Shown: positions 1 to 7,279, numbered from the stretch's first letter. The stretch: 64,000 nt of DNA from Vibrio owensii CAIM 1854 = LMG 25443 (GCF_000817815.1 NZ_JPRD01000008.1:1-64000), one strand, 5' to 3'. Notes: a model not told the origin generated them from the letters alone. Translations and numbers: made by a program.

Positions 1-96
1 CAACGCGTGGCATTTTCACTATGCGTTGATTTTAGTGATTAAGGTGGTTTGCGGCAGCTTAGGTATTGCGTTGCTCACCCCTTAGCAGGGCGTTAG
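1..96 (+). repeat. attC site, 3' part (array continues upstream)
   Basis: The window opens inside an attC: the conserved central part (CAACGCGTGGCATTTTCACT) and the 3' end with CTTAGCAGGG followed by the core CGTTAG at 91-96. It closes the cassette lying off the left edge. The same pattern recurs seven more times over the next 8 kb. Confidence 0.93.
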
Positions 97-120
97 CATT
101 ATTTAGCAGGAAATTTCCAA

Positions 121-1131
121 ATGGAAAAAATCTTCGAATTAGATTTATCAGACAAAAGAAAACCAAAGTTTGAGCTATACCGAGAGATTAGCCCTTCAGA
201 CTACGATATCTATGAAAAAGATATAGAAAACTGGTTTGCAGAAAATTTGAACGTACTTTTCACAGATGCTGACTCCGTGTTTATCTTGTCCCAAGAATCC
301 AAAGGGGAGAAGCAAGCAGATATACTTGGTATTGACTCCCAAGGTAATTTGATAATTATCGAATTAAAAAGAGGACTTGCCGATCGAACTACCGTTGGAC
401 AGGTATTAGATTATGCCTCCACGTTATCCACTTGGGAGTATGAGAACTTTAACGCTCGGTACAAGTCTTATACAAACAACGGAACTGAATTAATTGACGA
501 ATATCGTAAATTCGTTGACTCCCAAGATTTTTCGAAGGATGAGTTGTGTAAGAAGCAAAGATTATTCATTGTTGCTCCACATTTTGAAGAAGAAATATCT
601 CGAATAGTGCATTGGTTAAGCAGTTACGATCTACCAATTGATGTTGCGCCTTTTACATTGTATCTAAAAGGGGACGAACTACTCCTAAAAGTTAATCAGA
701 TCAATGTCGAACCATTATCTTTTGGGTGTAAATGGGGAGGCGATTGGTTTTTTAATACCAATGAAACCTATAGCCGGGGCGCATATAAAAATATGCTAGA
801 GCACTCTTGCATTGCAATTTATGGCTACTCTAACCCAGAAGAAATGCTTTCGGCACCTAATGATGGAGATCGTGTTTTCTTTTATAGAAATGGTGTCGGG
901 ATTATTGCAATCGGTGAGTTTGAATCAACTATTGAGCCCAGCAATAGTATTTTTGGTAAGAAAGATGAAGGCGAGTATATAAGGAAAGTCAAAAATATAG
1001 TCGAAGTTCCGAATGGCATTAGTGCTTCAGAAGTTAGAGGTTTAGGATATAACTTACCAGTAAGAAGTACTTTGTGTAAAATTTACAATGATAAAGTGGC
1101 AGATTTAATTGTGCGTAGAGCGAAAGCATAA
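121..1131 (+). CDS. Cassette protein with NucS/DUF91-like PD-(D/E)XK nuclease domain
   Basis: Predicted 336-residue soluble protein, the only gene of its cassette. The N-terminal third carries a PD-(D/E)XK signature: D67 in QADILGID, then E81 and K83 in IIELKRG, the arrangement seen in endonuclease NucS (DUF91) and related restriction-like nucleases. The C-terminal two thirds (about 150-336) contain no motif I recognise and may bind a target or partner. An AGGAAA ribosome-binding site at 108-113 lies seven bases before the ATG. The stop is followed at once by the next attC, the normal compact cassette layout. Nuclease fold is inferred from the motif; substrate is unknown. A role in defence against phage or plasmid DNA is plausible for an integron cassette but not shown. 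Confidence 0.8.
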   Translation: MEKIFELDLSDKRKPKFELYREISPSDYDIYEKDIENWFAENLNVLFTDADSVFILSQESKGEKQADILGIDSQGNLIIIELKRGLADRTTVGQVLDYASTLSTWEYENFNARYKSYTNNGTELIDEYRKFVDSQDFSKDELCKKQRLFIVAPHFEEEISRIVHWLSSYDLPIDVAPFTLYLKGDELLLKVNQINVEPLSFGCKWGGDWFFNTNETYSRGAYKNMLEHSCIAIYGYSNPEEMLSAPNDGDRVFFYRNGVGIIAIGEFESTIEPSNSIFGKKDEGEYIRKVKNIVEVPNGISASEVRGLGYNLPVRSTLCKIYNDKVADLIVRRAKA

Positions 1132-1133
1132 TG

Positions 1134-1255
1134 CTAACAAAGCATTTAAGAGTGATTCGCAACGCGTGGCATTTTTACTATGCGTTGTGTTTAGTGTTTA
1201 AGGTGGCATGCGGAAGCATCGGTATTGCGTTGCTCACACCTTAATGCGGCGTTAG
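1134..1255 (+). repeat. attC site, GCATTTAAG arm variant
   Basis: Begins TAACAAAGCATTTAAG and ends CTTAATGCGGCGTTAG, with the usual central part between. The outer arms are complementary (GCATTTAAG with CTTAATGCG), so the single-strand hairpin is preserved although the arm sequence differs from the more common CTGTTCAAG type in this array. Confidence 0.93.
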
Positions 1256-1277
1256 GGGCTTGAAGGAAAAGGTAAGC

Positions 1278-1754
1278 ATGGAAATTGCTTTTCAGCAGAT
1301 AAACATTGATGATTTCGAATTGTGCGTTGCTGCGAGAAAAGATGCATACTTTTGTAGTTTTGGGCATTACGATGGTTTCGACGACTTCATCAGTGGTTAT
1401 CGTGAACGAGTATTAGACCGGTTAGCAACATCAGGATGGTTCTATATCCATATATTTGTGGATGGTCAGTTTGCAGGGCAGCTAGAGTTTCGTAGCTTTT
1501 CACCCGAGCCGGAGACTGGCTATGTGTATCTCATTTACTTAAAGCCAAATTTTCGTGGTTCAGGGCTCGCTGCAAAATTGAAGGATTATATTGTAAGCAC
1601 GTTGAGTACAGCGGGTTGTTTGCGTGCAGTACTTTCAGTAAGCCGAACTAACCATCGAGCTCTCACATTCTATAAGCGCCATGGTTGGGAGTTCGTGCGC
1701 AAGAATCCCAAGCACGATGAAACAGACTTTTACCAACTTTGGCTACGCACCTAA
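1278..1754 (+). CDS. GNAT family N-acetyltransferase (cassette)
   Basis: A 158-residue GNAT acetyltransferase, expected to move an acetyl group from acetyl-CoA to an unknown amine. The acetyl-CoA loop is seen as FRGSGLAAKL after the strand YVYLIYLKP, and the C-terminal motif is ALTFYKRHGWEFV. An upstream in-frame TTG at 1260 exists, but AAGGAAAAGG at 1263-1272 is a good ribosome-binding site for the ATG at 1278, which I chose. The TAA stop is the first three bases of the following attC. It is clearly related to the chromosomal GNAT at 14162-14641: both begin with a segment of the form RKDAY..SFGH.DGFD and share the KRHGW/RKHGW end. Confidence 0.88.
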   Translation: MEIAFQQINIDDFELCVAARKDAYFCSFGHYDGFDDFISGYRERVLDRLATSGWFYIHIFVDGQFAGQLEFRSFSPEPETGYVYLIYLKPNFRGSGLAAKLKDYIVSTLSTAGCLRAVLSVSRTNHRALTFYKRHGWEFVRKNPKHDETDFYQLWLRT

Positions 1755-1872
1755 CAAACTGTTCAAGAGGGACTCGCAACGCGTGGCATTTTCACAATGC
1801 GTTGGTTTTAGTGTTTAAGGTGGTCTGCGGCGGCTTTGGTATTGCGTTGCTCACCCCTTAACAGAGTGTTAG
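1752..1872 (+). repeat. attC site
   Basis: Starts TAACAAACTGTTCAAGAG and ends CCCCTTAACAGAGTGTTAG. The 3' core reads TGTTAG where the others read CGTTA. It overlaps the stop codon of the GNAT cassette gene. Confidence 0.92.
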
Positions 1873-1884
1873 CCGTCATGGAGC

Positions 1885-1919
1885 TTGCTATACTCAAAGT
1901 GATAGAATAGTATCACTTT
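1885..1919 (+). promoter_or_regulatory. Promoter and palindromic operator of the toxin-antitoxin cassette
   Basis: A -35-like TTGCTA (1885-1890) and a -10-like TAGTAT (1908-1913) are 17 bases apart. An inverted repeat AAAGTGATA (1896-1904) / TATCACTTT (1911-1919) lies across the -10 element. Phd/YefM antitoxins usually repress their own operon from such sites, so this is probably the autoregulatory operator. A cassette with its own promoter does not depend on the distant integron promoter. Confidence 0.65.
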
Positions 1920-1942
1920 AGTATTCCTTTGGAGCAGCTCTC

Positions 1943-2200
1943 ATGAAAGTAGAACTAGTTACATCACTTAAACGTCAAGCAACTAAGATCCTCGCCGATC
2001 TCCACGACACCAAAGAACCAGTGTTAATTACTGAACATGGTAAGCCATCGGCATATCTGGTTGATGTTGATGATTACGAGTTTATGCAAAATCGCTTGGC
2101 GATTCTGGAGGGGATTGCACGAGGTGAACGTGCATTAGCTGACGGTAAAGTGGTGAGTCACGATAAAGCCAAGGACAAAATGTCAAAATGGCTGAAATAA
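1943..2200 (+). CDS. Phd/YefM-family antitoxin
   Basis: An 85-residue antitoxin. The N-terminal Phd/YefM fold is visible as KVELVTSLKRQATKILADL, then EPVLITEHGKPSAYLVDVDDYE, the segment that forms the DNA-binding dimer. The charged C-terminal tail (about 60-85) is the part that normally wraps and neutralises the toxin. A GGAG sequence precedes the ATG. It overlaps the downstream toxin gene by 13 bases, implying translational coupling. Expected to repress its operon through the palindrome at 1896-1919. Confidence 0.92.
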   Translation: MKVELVTSLKRQATKILADLHDTKEPVLITEHGKPSAYLVDVDDYEFMQNRLAILEGIARGERALADGKVVSHDKAKDKMSKWLK

Positions 2201-2490
2201 TCTGGACTGAGCCAGCGTTATCTGACCTCAACGATATCGCTGAATATATCGCACTTGAAAATATCGTAGCTGCAAAGCAGTTAGTGCAAACGATCTTCTC
2301 CAAAGTCGAACGCCTGCAAACTTTCCCAGAGTCAGGTCGTATTCCATCCGAGCTAGAACATTTAAGTTATCGTGAAGTTGTCGTTAATCCATGTCGTGTT
2401 TTCTATAAACAAGACGGTGACAAAGTGTTTATTCTGTTTGTTATGCGTGCAGAGAGAGATTTGCGTAAGTTCCTGTTGAGTAAGCAGTAA
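2188..2490 (+). CDS. RelE/ParE-family toxin
   Basis: A 100-residue protein of the RelE/ParE superfamily, second gene of the toxin-antitoxin cassette. Features typical of ParE are the start IIWTEPALSDLNDIAEYIA, the FPESGRIPSE loop, the strand YREVVVNPCRVFYK and the C-terminal FVMRAERDL. ParE members poison DNA gyrase and RelE members cut mRNA on the ribosome; the long N-terminal helical hairpin and the AERDL end favour ParE. The pair probably stabilises the cassette array against deletion, a known role of such cassettes in Vibrio superintegrons. Confidence 0.92.
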   Translation: MAEIIWTEPALSDLNDIAEYIALENIVAAKQLVQTIFSKVERLQTFPESGRIPSELEHLSYREVVVNPCRVFYKQDGDKVFILFVMRAERDLRKFLLSKQ

Positions 2491-2508
2491 CCTTTAGGAA
2501 TGAGCGGC

Positions 2509-2629
2509 TAACAAACTGTTTAAGAGCGATTCGCAACGCGTGGCATTTTTACTATGCGTTGGTTTTAATGATTAAGGTGGTATGCGGGAGCTTTGGTATT
2601 GCGTTGCTCACACCTTAACAGGGCGTTAG
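2509..2629 (+). repeat. attC site
   Basis: From TAACAAACTGTTTAAGAG to CACCTTAACAGGGCGTTAG, about 121 bases. It closes the toxin-antitoxin cassette. A short 18-base non-coding stretch separates the toxin stop from the site. Confidence 0.93.
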
Positions 2630-2647
2630 AGCGCAGGAGAAAAAAGT

Positions 2648-2947
2648 ATGAACATGACCGATATAGTTGAATACATTTCATATCTTATTGCCGGCATTAT
2701 TATCGCTCCCTTCGGCTTTATGTTGTTTAAAGAATTCATCGGTAAAGATCGCAAGACGGCCACAAATGAAGTCAAATCTACGGTAGGAGACGACTCGAGA
2801 AAGTTCCTGGGCGGTAGATATAGTGATGCAGTTGTAGGTCAGTTTGTCGAGTTTAAACTGATAATAGCGATAGGTTTGCCAGTAGTTCTATTTCTAGAGA
2901 TCTCTTCCTTGGTAAATTCTCTTTTGAAAGTTCTGTTCAACCTTTGA
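2648..2947 (+). CDS. Small two-helix membrane protein (cassette)
   Basis: A 99-residue protein I do not recognise. Two hydrophobic segments are visible, about residues 8-28 (YISYLIAGIIIAPFGFMLF) and 71-97, separated by a polar, charged loop (GKDRKTATNEV and onward). It should be an inner-membrane protein with the loop on one side. AGGAGA at 2635-2640 serves the ATG. Sole gene of its cassette. No enzymatic motif is visible; small membrane proteins are common in cassettes and some act as effectors or immunity proteins, but nothing here shows that. Confidence 0.75.
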   Translation: MNMTDIVEYISYLIAGIIIAPFGFMLFKEFIGKDRKTATNEVKSTVGDDSRKFLGGRYSDAVVGQFVEFKLIIAIGLPVVLFLEISSLVNSLLKVLFNL

Positions 2948-2956
2948 GTTACGCTC

Positions 2957-3077
2957 TAACAAACTGTTCAAGAGGGATTCGCAACGCGTGGCATTTTCAC
3001 TATGCGTTGGTTTTAGTGTTTAAGGTGGTATGTGGCGGCTTTTGTATTGCGTTGCTCACCTCTTAACAGGGCGCTAT
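2957..3077 (+). repeat. attC site with altered 3' core
   Basis: TAACAAACTGTTCAAGAGGG to CTCTTAACAGGGCGCTAT. The core reads GCGCTAT instead of GCGTTA(G/T), a base change in the exchange site that should weaken integrase recombination of the following cassette. Confidence 0.88.
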
Positions 3078-3112
3078 GTTTAAGTTTAGTTTTATCAAAA
3101 TAAAAGGTTTTT

Positions 3113-3874
3113 ATGGGAGTTAGTTCGAATTCAATAATTCACTTTACCGATAGCTTAGATGCTATTAAAGGGATTATAAAAAATAGTTTTAAACTAAAGT
3201 ATTGTCGAGAGTATATATACATTGGTGATGATTCCTATGTGGATATATTAGTGCCAATGGTCAGTTTTTGTGATATTCCGCTGTCTGAGATAAAAGAGCA
3301 TATAGATAAGTATGGTTCGTATGGAGTAGGGCTAACAAAGGAATGGGCAAGAAAGAATCATCTTAATCCCGTTTTGTATATAGATAAGAACTCTTTTTTA
3401 AATAAAACTCTGGGTTCTGCGGTAGAGTCATATATTATAAGTAAGCATCAAGGAAAGAATCCACTACACGCTTTACCCATCGAAGATCGTCCAGTTATTG
3501 ATATATTGAGATATGTTAAAAATTACCAAGAGGATTTAAAAAGAAAAGAAGAAACAATTCCAGATTATCGGTTTTATGACGAGCGCGAATGGAGATATGT
3601 TCCAGATGTAAATGAAGATATAGGATTTTGCTTCGATAGGGATAAATTGGAGGGGTTTGAAGACGTATATGCTGATAGTCAAGAAAAACTAAGCGATCTA
3701 AAGTTATCATTCAGTCCTGAAGATATTAGCTATATCATAATAAATGATGACAGTGAAATTCATGAGATATTACGGTTTTTGAAAGAGACTATGGGAGGAG
3801 AGTTTTCTTATAAATCAATCGAAAGGTTGTCAACAAGGATTTTGACTGTAGCTCAAATAAAAGGTGATTTTTAA
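3113..3874 (+). CDS. AbiGi-like (abortive infection, putative antitoxin) protein
   Basis: A 253-residue protein whose N-terminal half resembles the AbiGi family (putative abortive phage resistance protein, antitoxin side): IIHFTDSLDAIKGIIKNSFKLKYC, then VPMVSFCDIPLSEIKEH, then YGSYGVGLTKEWARKNHLNPVLYI. A conserved FYDEREWRYVP follows near residue 160. In the lactococcal AbiG system AbiGi is paired with AbiGii. No second partner gene is present in this cassette, so it is an orphan or acts alone. Very AT-rich compared with the chromosome downstream, suggesting foreign origin. Family assignment is from remembered motif similarity and should be checked with an HMM search. Confidence 0.75.
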   Translation: MGVSSNSIIHFTDSLDAIKGIIKNSFKLKYCREYIYIGDDSYVDILVPMVSFCDIPLSEIKEHIDKYGSYGVGLTKEWARKNHLNPVLYIDKNSFLNKTLGSAVESYIISKHQGKNPLHALPIEDRPVIDILRYVKNYQEDLKRKEETIPDYRFYDEREWRYVPDVNEDIGFCFDRDKLEGFEDVYADSQEKLSDLKLSFSPEDISYIIINDDSEIHEILRFLKETMGGEFSYKSIERLSTRILTVAQIKGDF

Positions 3875-3877
3875 ACA

Positions 3878-3998
3878 TAACAAACTGTTCAAGAGGGATT
3901 CGCAACGCGTGGCATTTTCACTATGCGTTGGTTTAAGTGATTAAGGTGGTATGCGGCGGCATCGGTATTGCGTTGCTCACCCCTTAACAGGGCGTTAT
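3878..3998 (+). repeat. attC site
   Basis: TAACAAACTGTTCAAGAGGG to CCCTTAACAGGGCGTTAT, with all conserved internal blocks. Closes the AbiGi-like cassette. Confidence 0.93.
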
Positions 3999-4015
3999 AA
4001 AGCAGAGGAACATCA

Positions 4016-5128
4016 GTGAAACTTGGTAGAAATGAGCCATGTTGGTGTGGCTCAAAGAAAAAATACAAACGTTGTCATTTAGGGCGTGATAAACAAGCTC
4101 CTGTTGATAAAGGTACGATAATGAAAGAGATGAATAGCTTCAACTCAAAAAAATTTTGTAGCGTACCAGAATCGATGAAATCTGAATGTTCAAAGAAAAT
4201 CATCAAAGCGCATTCAGTATCAAAAAGCTCCTCCCTAAAATCTATAGCAGCAGATGGACATGTTTATACTACCTTCAAAACAAATCATGACTTCTCTATG
4301 TCTAAAAGAGTCCGTCCAAAGAAAGTAGGTATTAACCAAGCCTCAGTGTTTACTGGTTTCTGCTCAACTCACGACAAAGACATATTCGCTCCGATTGAAG
4401 ACAATGCGTTTGATAAAAGTCCATACCATTGTTTTCTTGTGACATATCGATCTTTATGCCGAGAACTTTTTGTAAAAGAGAGCGCTGCAAATACATTTAG
4501 CTTTGCCCAAGAGTTAGATAAAGGTAAATCTCTTAGTGAACAAGTCATGATACAACAAATGGCTAAATACTATGGTTCAAATAATGATCTTACAATGGGA
4601 GACCTGCGGTACCTGAAGCAGAAGCTTGATCACATGTTTACGGCTGCTGCCTTTGATGACTTACATCACTTAGTCGTGGAACTTGAATTACCTCCGCGGG
4701 TTATGACCAGTGCGGTACTGGGGTATACGGTTGGCTTCGATGGTGAACTGCTTCAAACGATATCTAATGATCCCAAGGATGTACCAGATTATGTGTTCAT
4801 TAACTCTTTTGCTTCTGAAAACAAAGGGTACATTGTCTTGTCGTGGTTGAAAGAGCATTCAAGAAGCAATTTAAAATTTGTTAACCAACTCCTTCAGACA
4901 GGTTCTGTTTCAAACTCACTTTCTATTTTCACCTTCGCAATGGTTGAAAATATTTACATATCACCAGAGTGGTGGGAAAGTCTAAACGAAGCAGAGCAAG
5001 AAAAAATTTGTGCTATTTATGCTCAAGGCGCTACCGAGCATACAGACAATAATGTGTTAGTTGGAATTCCGGTCTTGGATGAAAACCCTCTAATAAACAC
5101 GGTCACAGTTGGGGAGTTTGCTTTGTAA
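4016..5128 (+). CDS. SEC-C zinc-motif protein (cassette)
   Basis: A 370-residue protein starting with GTG at 4016 behind AGAGGA. The first 23 residues form a SEC-C zinc motif: C9 and C11 in EPCWCGSKKKYK, then C20-H21 in RCHLG. In SecA this motif binds zinc and helps contact SecB and the ribosome; in other proteins it is a general interaction module. Residues 60-200 hold further cysteines and histidines (FTGFCSTHDKDIF, SPYHCFLVTYRSLCREL), perhaps a second metal site. The C-terminal half is mixed alpha/beta with no motif I recognise. The stop is part of the next attC. Function unknown; proteins of this shape occur in mobile defence-rich regions. Confidence 0.75.
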   Translation: MKLGRNEPCWCGSKKKYKRCHLGRDKQAPVDKGTIMKEMNSFNSKKFCSVPESMKSECSKKIIKAHSVSKSSSLKSIAADGHVYTTFKTNHDFSMSKRVRPKKVGINQASVFTGFCSTHDKDIFAPIEDNAFDKSPYHCFLVTYRSLCRELFVKESAANTFSFAQELDKGKSLSEQVMIQQMAKYYGSNNDLTMGDLRYLKQKLDHMFTAAAFDDLHHLVVELELPPRVMTSAVLGYTVGFDGELLQTISNDPKDVPDYVFINSFASENKGYIVLSWLKEHSRSNLKFVNQLLQTGSVSNSLSIFTFAMVENIYISPEWWESLNEAEQEKICAIYAQGATEHTDNNVLVGIPVLDENPLINTVTVGEFAL

Positions 5129-5217
5129 CAAAGCATTTAAGAGTGATTCGCAACGCTTGGCAGTTTCGCTTCGTTCAAGTATAGCCAAGCGCTGCTCACA
5201 CCTTAATGCGGCGTTAT
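5126..5217 (+). repeat. Short (92-base) variant attC
   Basis: Begins TAACAAAGCATTTAAGAGTG and ends CACCTTAATGCGGCGTTAT, but the middle is shorter and different: CAACGCTTGGCAGTTTCGCT pairs with AGCCAAGCGCTGC. It shares the arm type of the 1134-1255 site but lacks the long central part of the other sites, so this cassette probably came from a different integron lineage. Confidence 0.9.
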
Positions 5218-5236
5218 ATTGCCATTGGAGATTTGC

Positions 5237-5749
5237 GTGGAAATTGATGATTTAATTTATTCTATTCGTGAAATCATTTCCGATGTTGCTATTGAGACTG
5301 AGCAAGATTCAGTTCTGTATTCTATTGTTTCGGTTGATAATAGTGCAGACTACAACTCTGTCATATATAGCTTGTACATGCTAGAAGATACTCAGTTGGC
5401 AAAACATGCCTTTCTTATCCGCTGTGAATCTTTGTCAATTGGTGAGCTCTACCTTTATTTCTACGGGGTTTTTAATGCTATTTATATGCAGCAACAAGCT
5501 TTGTTAGTAATTCTTCGAAAAATGGGTATAGAGTTTAATCCTAAGGCACTTCGGGATTGTACGATCTTTGACCTTCGCAATAGCTTTGCTGCTCATGGTG
5601 CAAATCGCGGAGGGCGGGATGTCAAAGAGCATAGTTTCATTCTCGATCGTCACGCATTGCAGACAGGCAAAGTTAGCGGTTACTCGGCGAATCACGAAAG
5701 TGGCTTTATGTCTCATGATTATCACATTAGTGATTTGATAAGTGATTGA
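5237..5749 (+). CDS. HEPN-like helical protein (cassette, tentative)
   Basis: A 170-residue protein I cannot assign by name. TTGGAG at 5225-5230 is a good ribosome-binding site for the GTG at 5237, preferred over the in-frame TTG at 5219. The protein looks mostly helical. Residues 112-121 read DLRNSFAAHG: R114 and H120 with N115 after the arginine fit the R-N-x(4-6)-H pattern of HEPN ribonuclease or nucleotide-binding domains, and the preceding hydrophobic helix (LYLYFYGVFNAIYMQQQALLV) is what HEPN folds have before it. Single gene in its cassette, followed by about 70 non-coding bases and then the attC carrying the insertion sequence. HEPN membership is inference from one motif. Confidence 0.6.
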   Translation: MEIDDLIYSIREIISDVAIETEQDSVLYSIVSVDNSADYNSVIYSLYMLEDTQLAKHAFLIRCESLSIGELYLYFYGVFNAIYMQQQALLVILRKMGIEFNPKALRDCTIFDLRNSFAAHGANRGGRDVKEHSFILDRHALQTGKVSGYSANHESGFMSHDYHISDLISD

Positions 5750-5818
5750 GATATAACCTTATTAGCTCATATTGAGTTGATCCATGATAGGGTCAGAGAA
5801 AATAGTAAGCTGACAATA

Positions 5819-5932
5819 TAACAAATTGTTCAAGAGTGATTCGGCACGCGTGGCATTTTTACTATGCGTTGGTTTTGGTGATTAAGGTGGTATACGGCGG
5901 CTTTGGTATTGCGTTGCTCACCCCTTAACAGG
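5819..5932 (+). repeat. attC site interrupted by the insertion sequence
   Basis: TAACAAATTGTTCAAGAGTG through CCCCTTAACAGG is a normal attC up to 5932. The remaining core, CGTTATG, is found at 7298-7304 on the far side of the IS. The element therefore separates the 3' core from the rest of the site, which should block integrase recombination here unless the IS leaves precisely. Confidence 0.9.
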
Positions 5933-5936
5933 CTAC

Positions 5937-5948
5937 ATGGATTCCCCC
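5937..5948. repeat. IS subterminal inverted repeat, transposase-distal end
   Basis: ATGGATTCCCCC is the exact reverse complement of the repeat at 7280-7291. It lies four bases inside the inferred junction with the attC. Confidence 0.88.
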
Positions 5949-6184
5949 GGTTGCCAAACATCCGCTAAACTTCAAGTGATGGGTTTTGGACTGCCGCTCT
6001 ACATTCGGCCTACTTGTCAATGAGTTTGTGTTCATCGTGGCCCTGATGACTTGCGCGACTGCGGTGCCTTATTCGTTAGACGACATCTAGTGTGTCCGCC
6101 GCGTTAACAGGCTCTCCGCAAGTGGTCTTAACCTATCTCCATCATTAGCGTCTGCAATGACCCGGTGGGTTTAACTCTTAATAA
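5949..6184 (-). ncRNA. Putative IS-encoded guide (bridge/seek) RNA region
   Basis: Non-coding part of the IS downstream of its transposase, where IS1111-group elements encode the RNA that selects their target. Two segments match the junctions of this insertion: TTAACAGGCT at 6104-6113 equals the left junction at 5925-5934 (eight attC bases plus two IS bases), and ATTCGTTA at 6071-6078 equals the right junction at 7295-7302 (three IS bases plus five attC bases). They are 25 bases apart. The RNA ends, structure and strand are inferred from the family; no promoter was identified. Confidence 0.55.
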
Positions 6185-6215
6185 CGCTGCTTAGGCTTTA
6201 AGAGGCTAAGCAGCG
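6185..6215. terminator. Hairpin at the transposase stop codon
   Basis: Perfect 10-base arms CGCTGCTTAG (6185-6194) and CTAAGCAGCG (6206-6215) with an 11-base loop, overlapping the end of the transposase gene. There is no clear T-run. It may protect the transposase message or be part of the guide RNA fold rather than a true terminator. Confidence 0.5.
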
Positions 6216-7229
6216 TAGTTCTCATATTCGGTTTGATTGTGGAGTAAAGACCAGATGATGTGAGCATTTTTCGCGGCAAGTGCCACAATCGCTCGGTTTA
6301 GTCCTCGTCTTTCCTTTATTTGGCGACACCACTGACTCAACCTATCTTGTTTATCACCAATCGTGGTAATGACAGCTCGAGCACCGTGAACGAGTAAGGT
6401 ACGAATATACTTGTCGCCATGCTTCGTTATCCTCCCTAACCTATTCTTTCCTCCTGTAGAGAACTGTTTAGGGACAAGACCTAGCCAAGCTGCGAGGTCT
6501 CGACTCTTATCAAATTGACTGCCATCACCAATCGCCGCAATGATGGCGGTTGCGGTCTGTGGCCCCACGCCTCGAACCTTCAGAAGTCTTTTCGTATTGT
6601 CATGTTGTTTTGCCATAGACTGAAACGTAGTTTCTGTGCCTTCAATTTGTTGGTTAAGGTTTTTTAGGTGCGAATATGCTTCGTTGATAATTTGTCGCGC
6701 TTGATGTGGAAGTTGATTTTCAGCATCTTCTAGAATATGTGGAACTTGCTTCATCAGAGAAGCTCTTCCTGTAGGCATGACAACCCCAAATTCAGACAAT
6801 ATGGCGCGTATCCGGTTCATCAATGCAGTTCTTTCTCGAACCCAGTGCTCTCGCATGCGGTGAATTGCCAGGACGGCTTGTTGTTCAGGCGATTTTATGG
6901 GGACAAATCGAGTAGATGGTCTCTGGACAGCTTCGCAAATAGCAGCGGCATCATTCAGGTCGTTTTTTCCTTTTATTCGGTAGGGGGCAAACATATTTGG
7001 CTGCCATAATACGACAGTCATGACCGAGTTGATTGAATGTTCTTGCCCAATAATGAGCGCCACCGCAAGCTTCTAACCCTATACGCATAGAAGGCAGTTT
7101 TGCTATGGTATTAAGCAACTTAGAGCGTGTGACATTCTTGTGAAGAATGACTTTGCCATGCTGGTTAATAGCATGAACGCTGAAGTGATTTTTAGCGAGA
7201 TCGATACCGCAATAAGATAGATTAGACAT
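6206..7229 (-). pseudogene. IS110/IS1111-family DEDD transposase, frameshifted
   Basis: Read across one frame change this gives a full-length transposase of about 340 residues. The N-terminal RuvC-like DEDD part is in one frame (YCGIDLAKNHFSV, RIGLEACGGAHYWAR). The rest is in another (APYRIKGKNDLNDAAAICEA, then VRGVGPQTATAIIAAIGDG, AAWLGLVPKQFSTGGK, GRITKHGDKYIRTLL), including the catalytic-serine transposase_20 domain. The break is at about 6989-6991, where an extra T appears to change GTTGCC to GTTTGCC. The start ATG at 7229 has GGAGG just upstream. A programmed frameshift is possible but is not usual for this family, so I treat it as an inactivating mutation. Confidence 0.85.
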
Positions 7230-7279
7230 GGAGCCTCCAGTAATAGTGTTGATCACTTGAGTGTAGCAGATCTTCGGGA

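Noticed and set aside
6951..7256. Separate small ORF for the N-terminal transposase fragment
   Set aside because: It is the front half of the frameshifted transposase and is reported with it.
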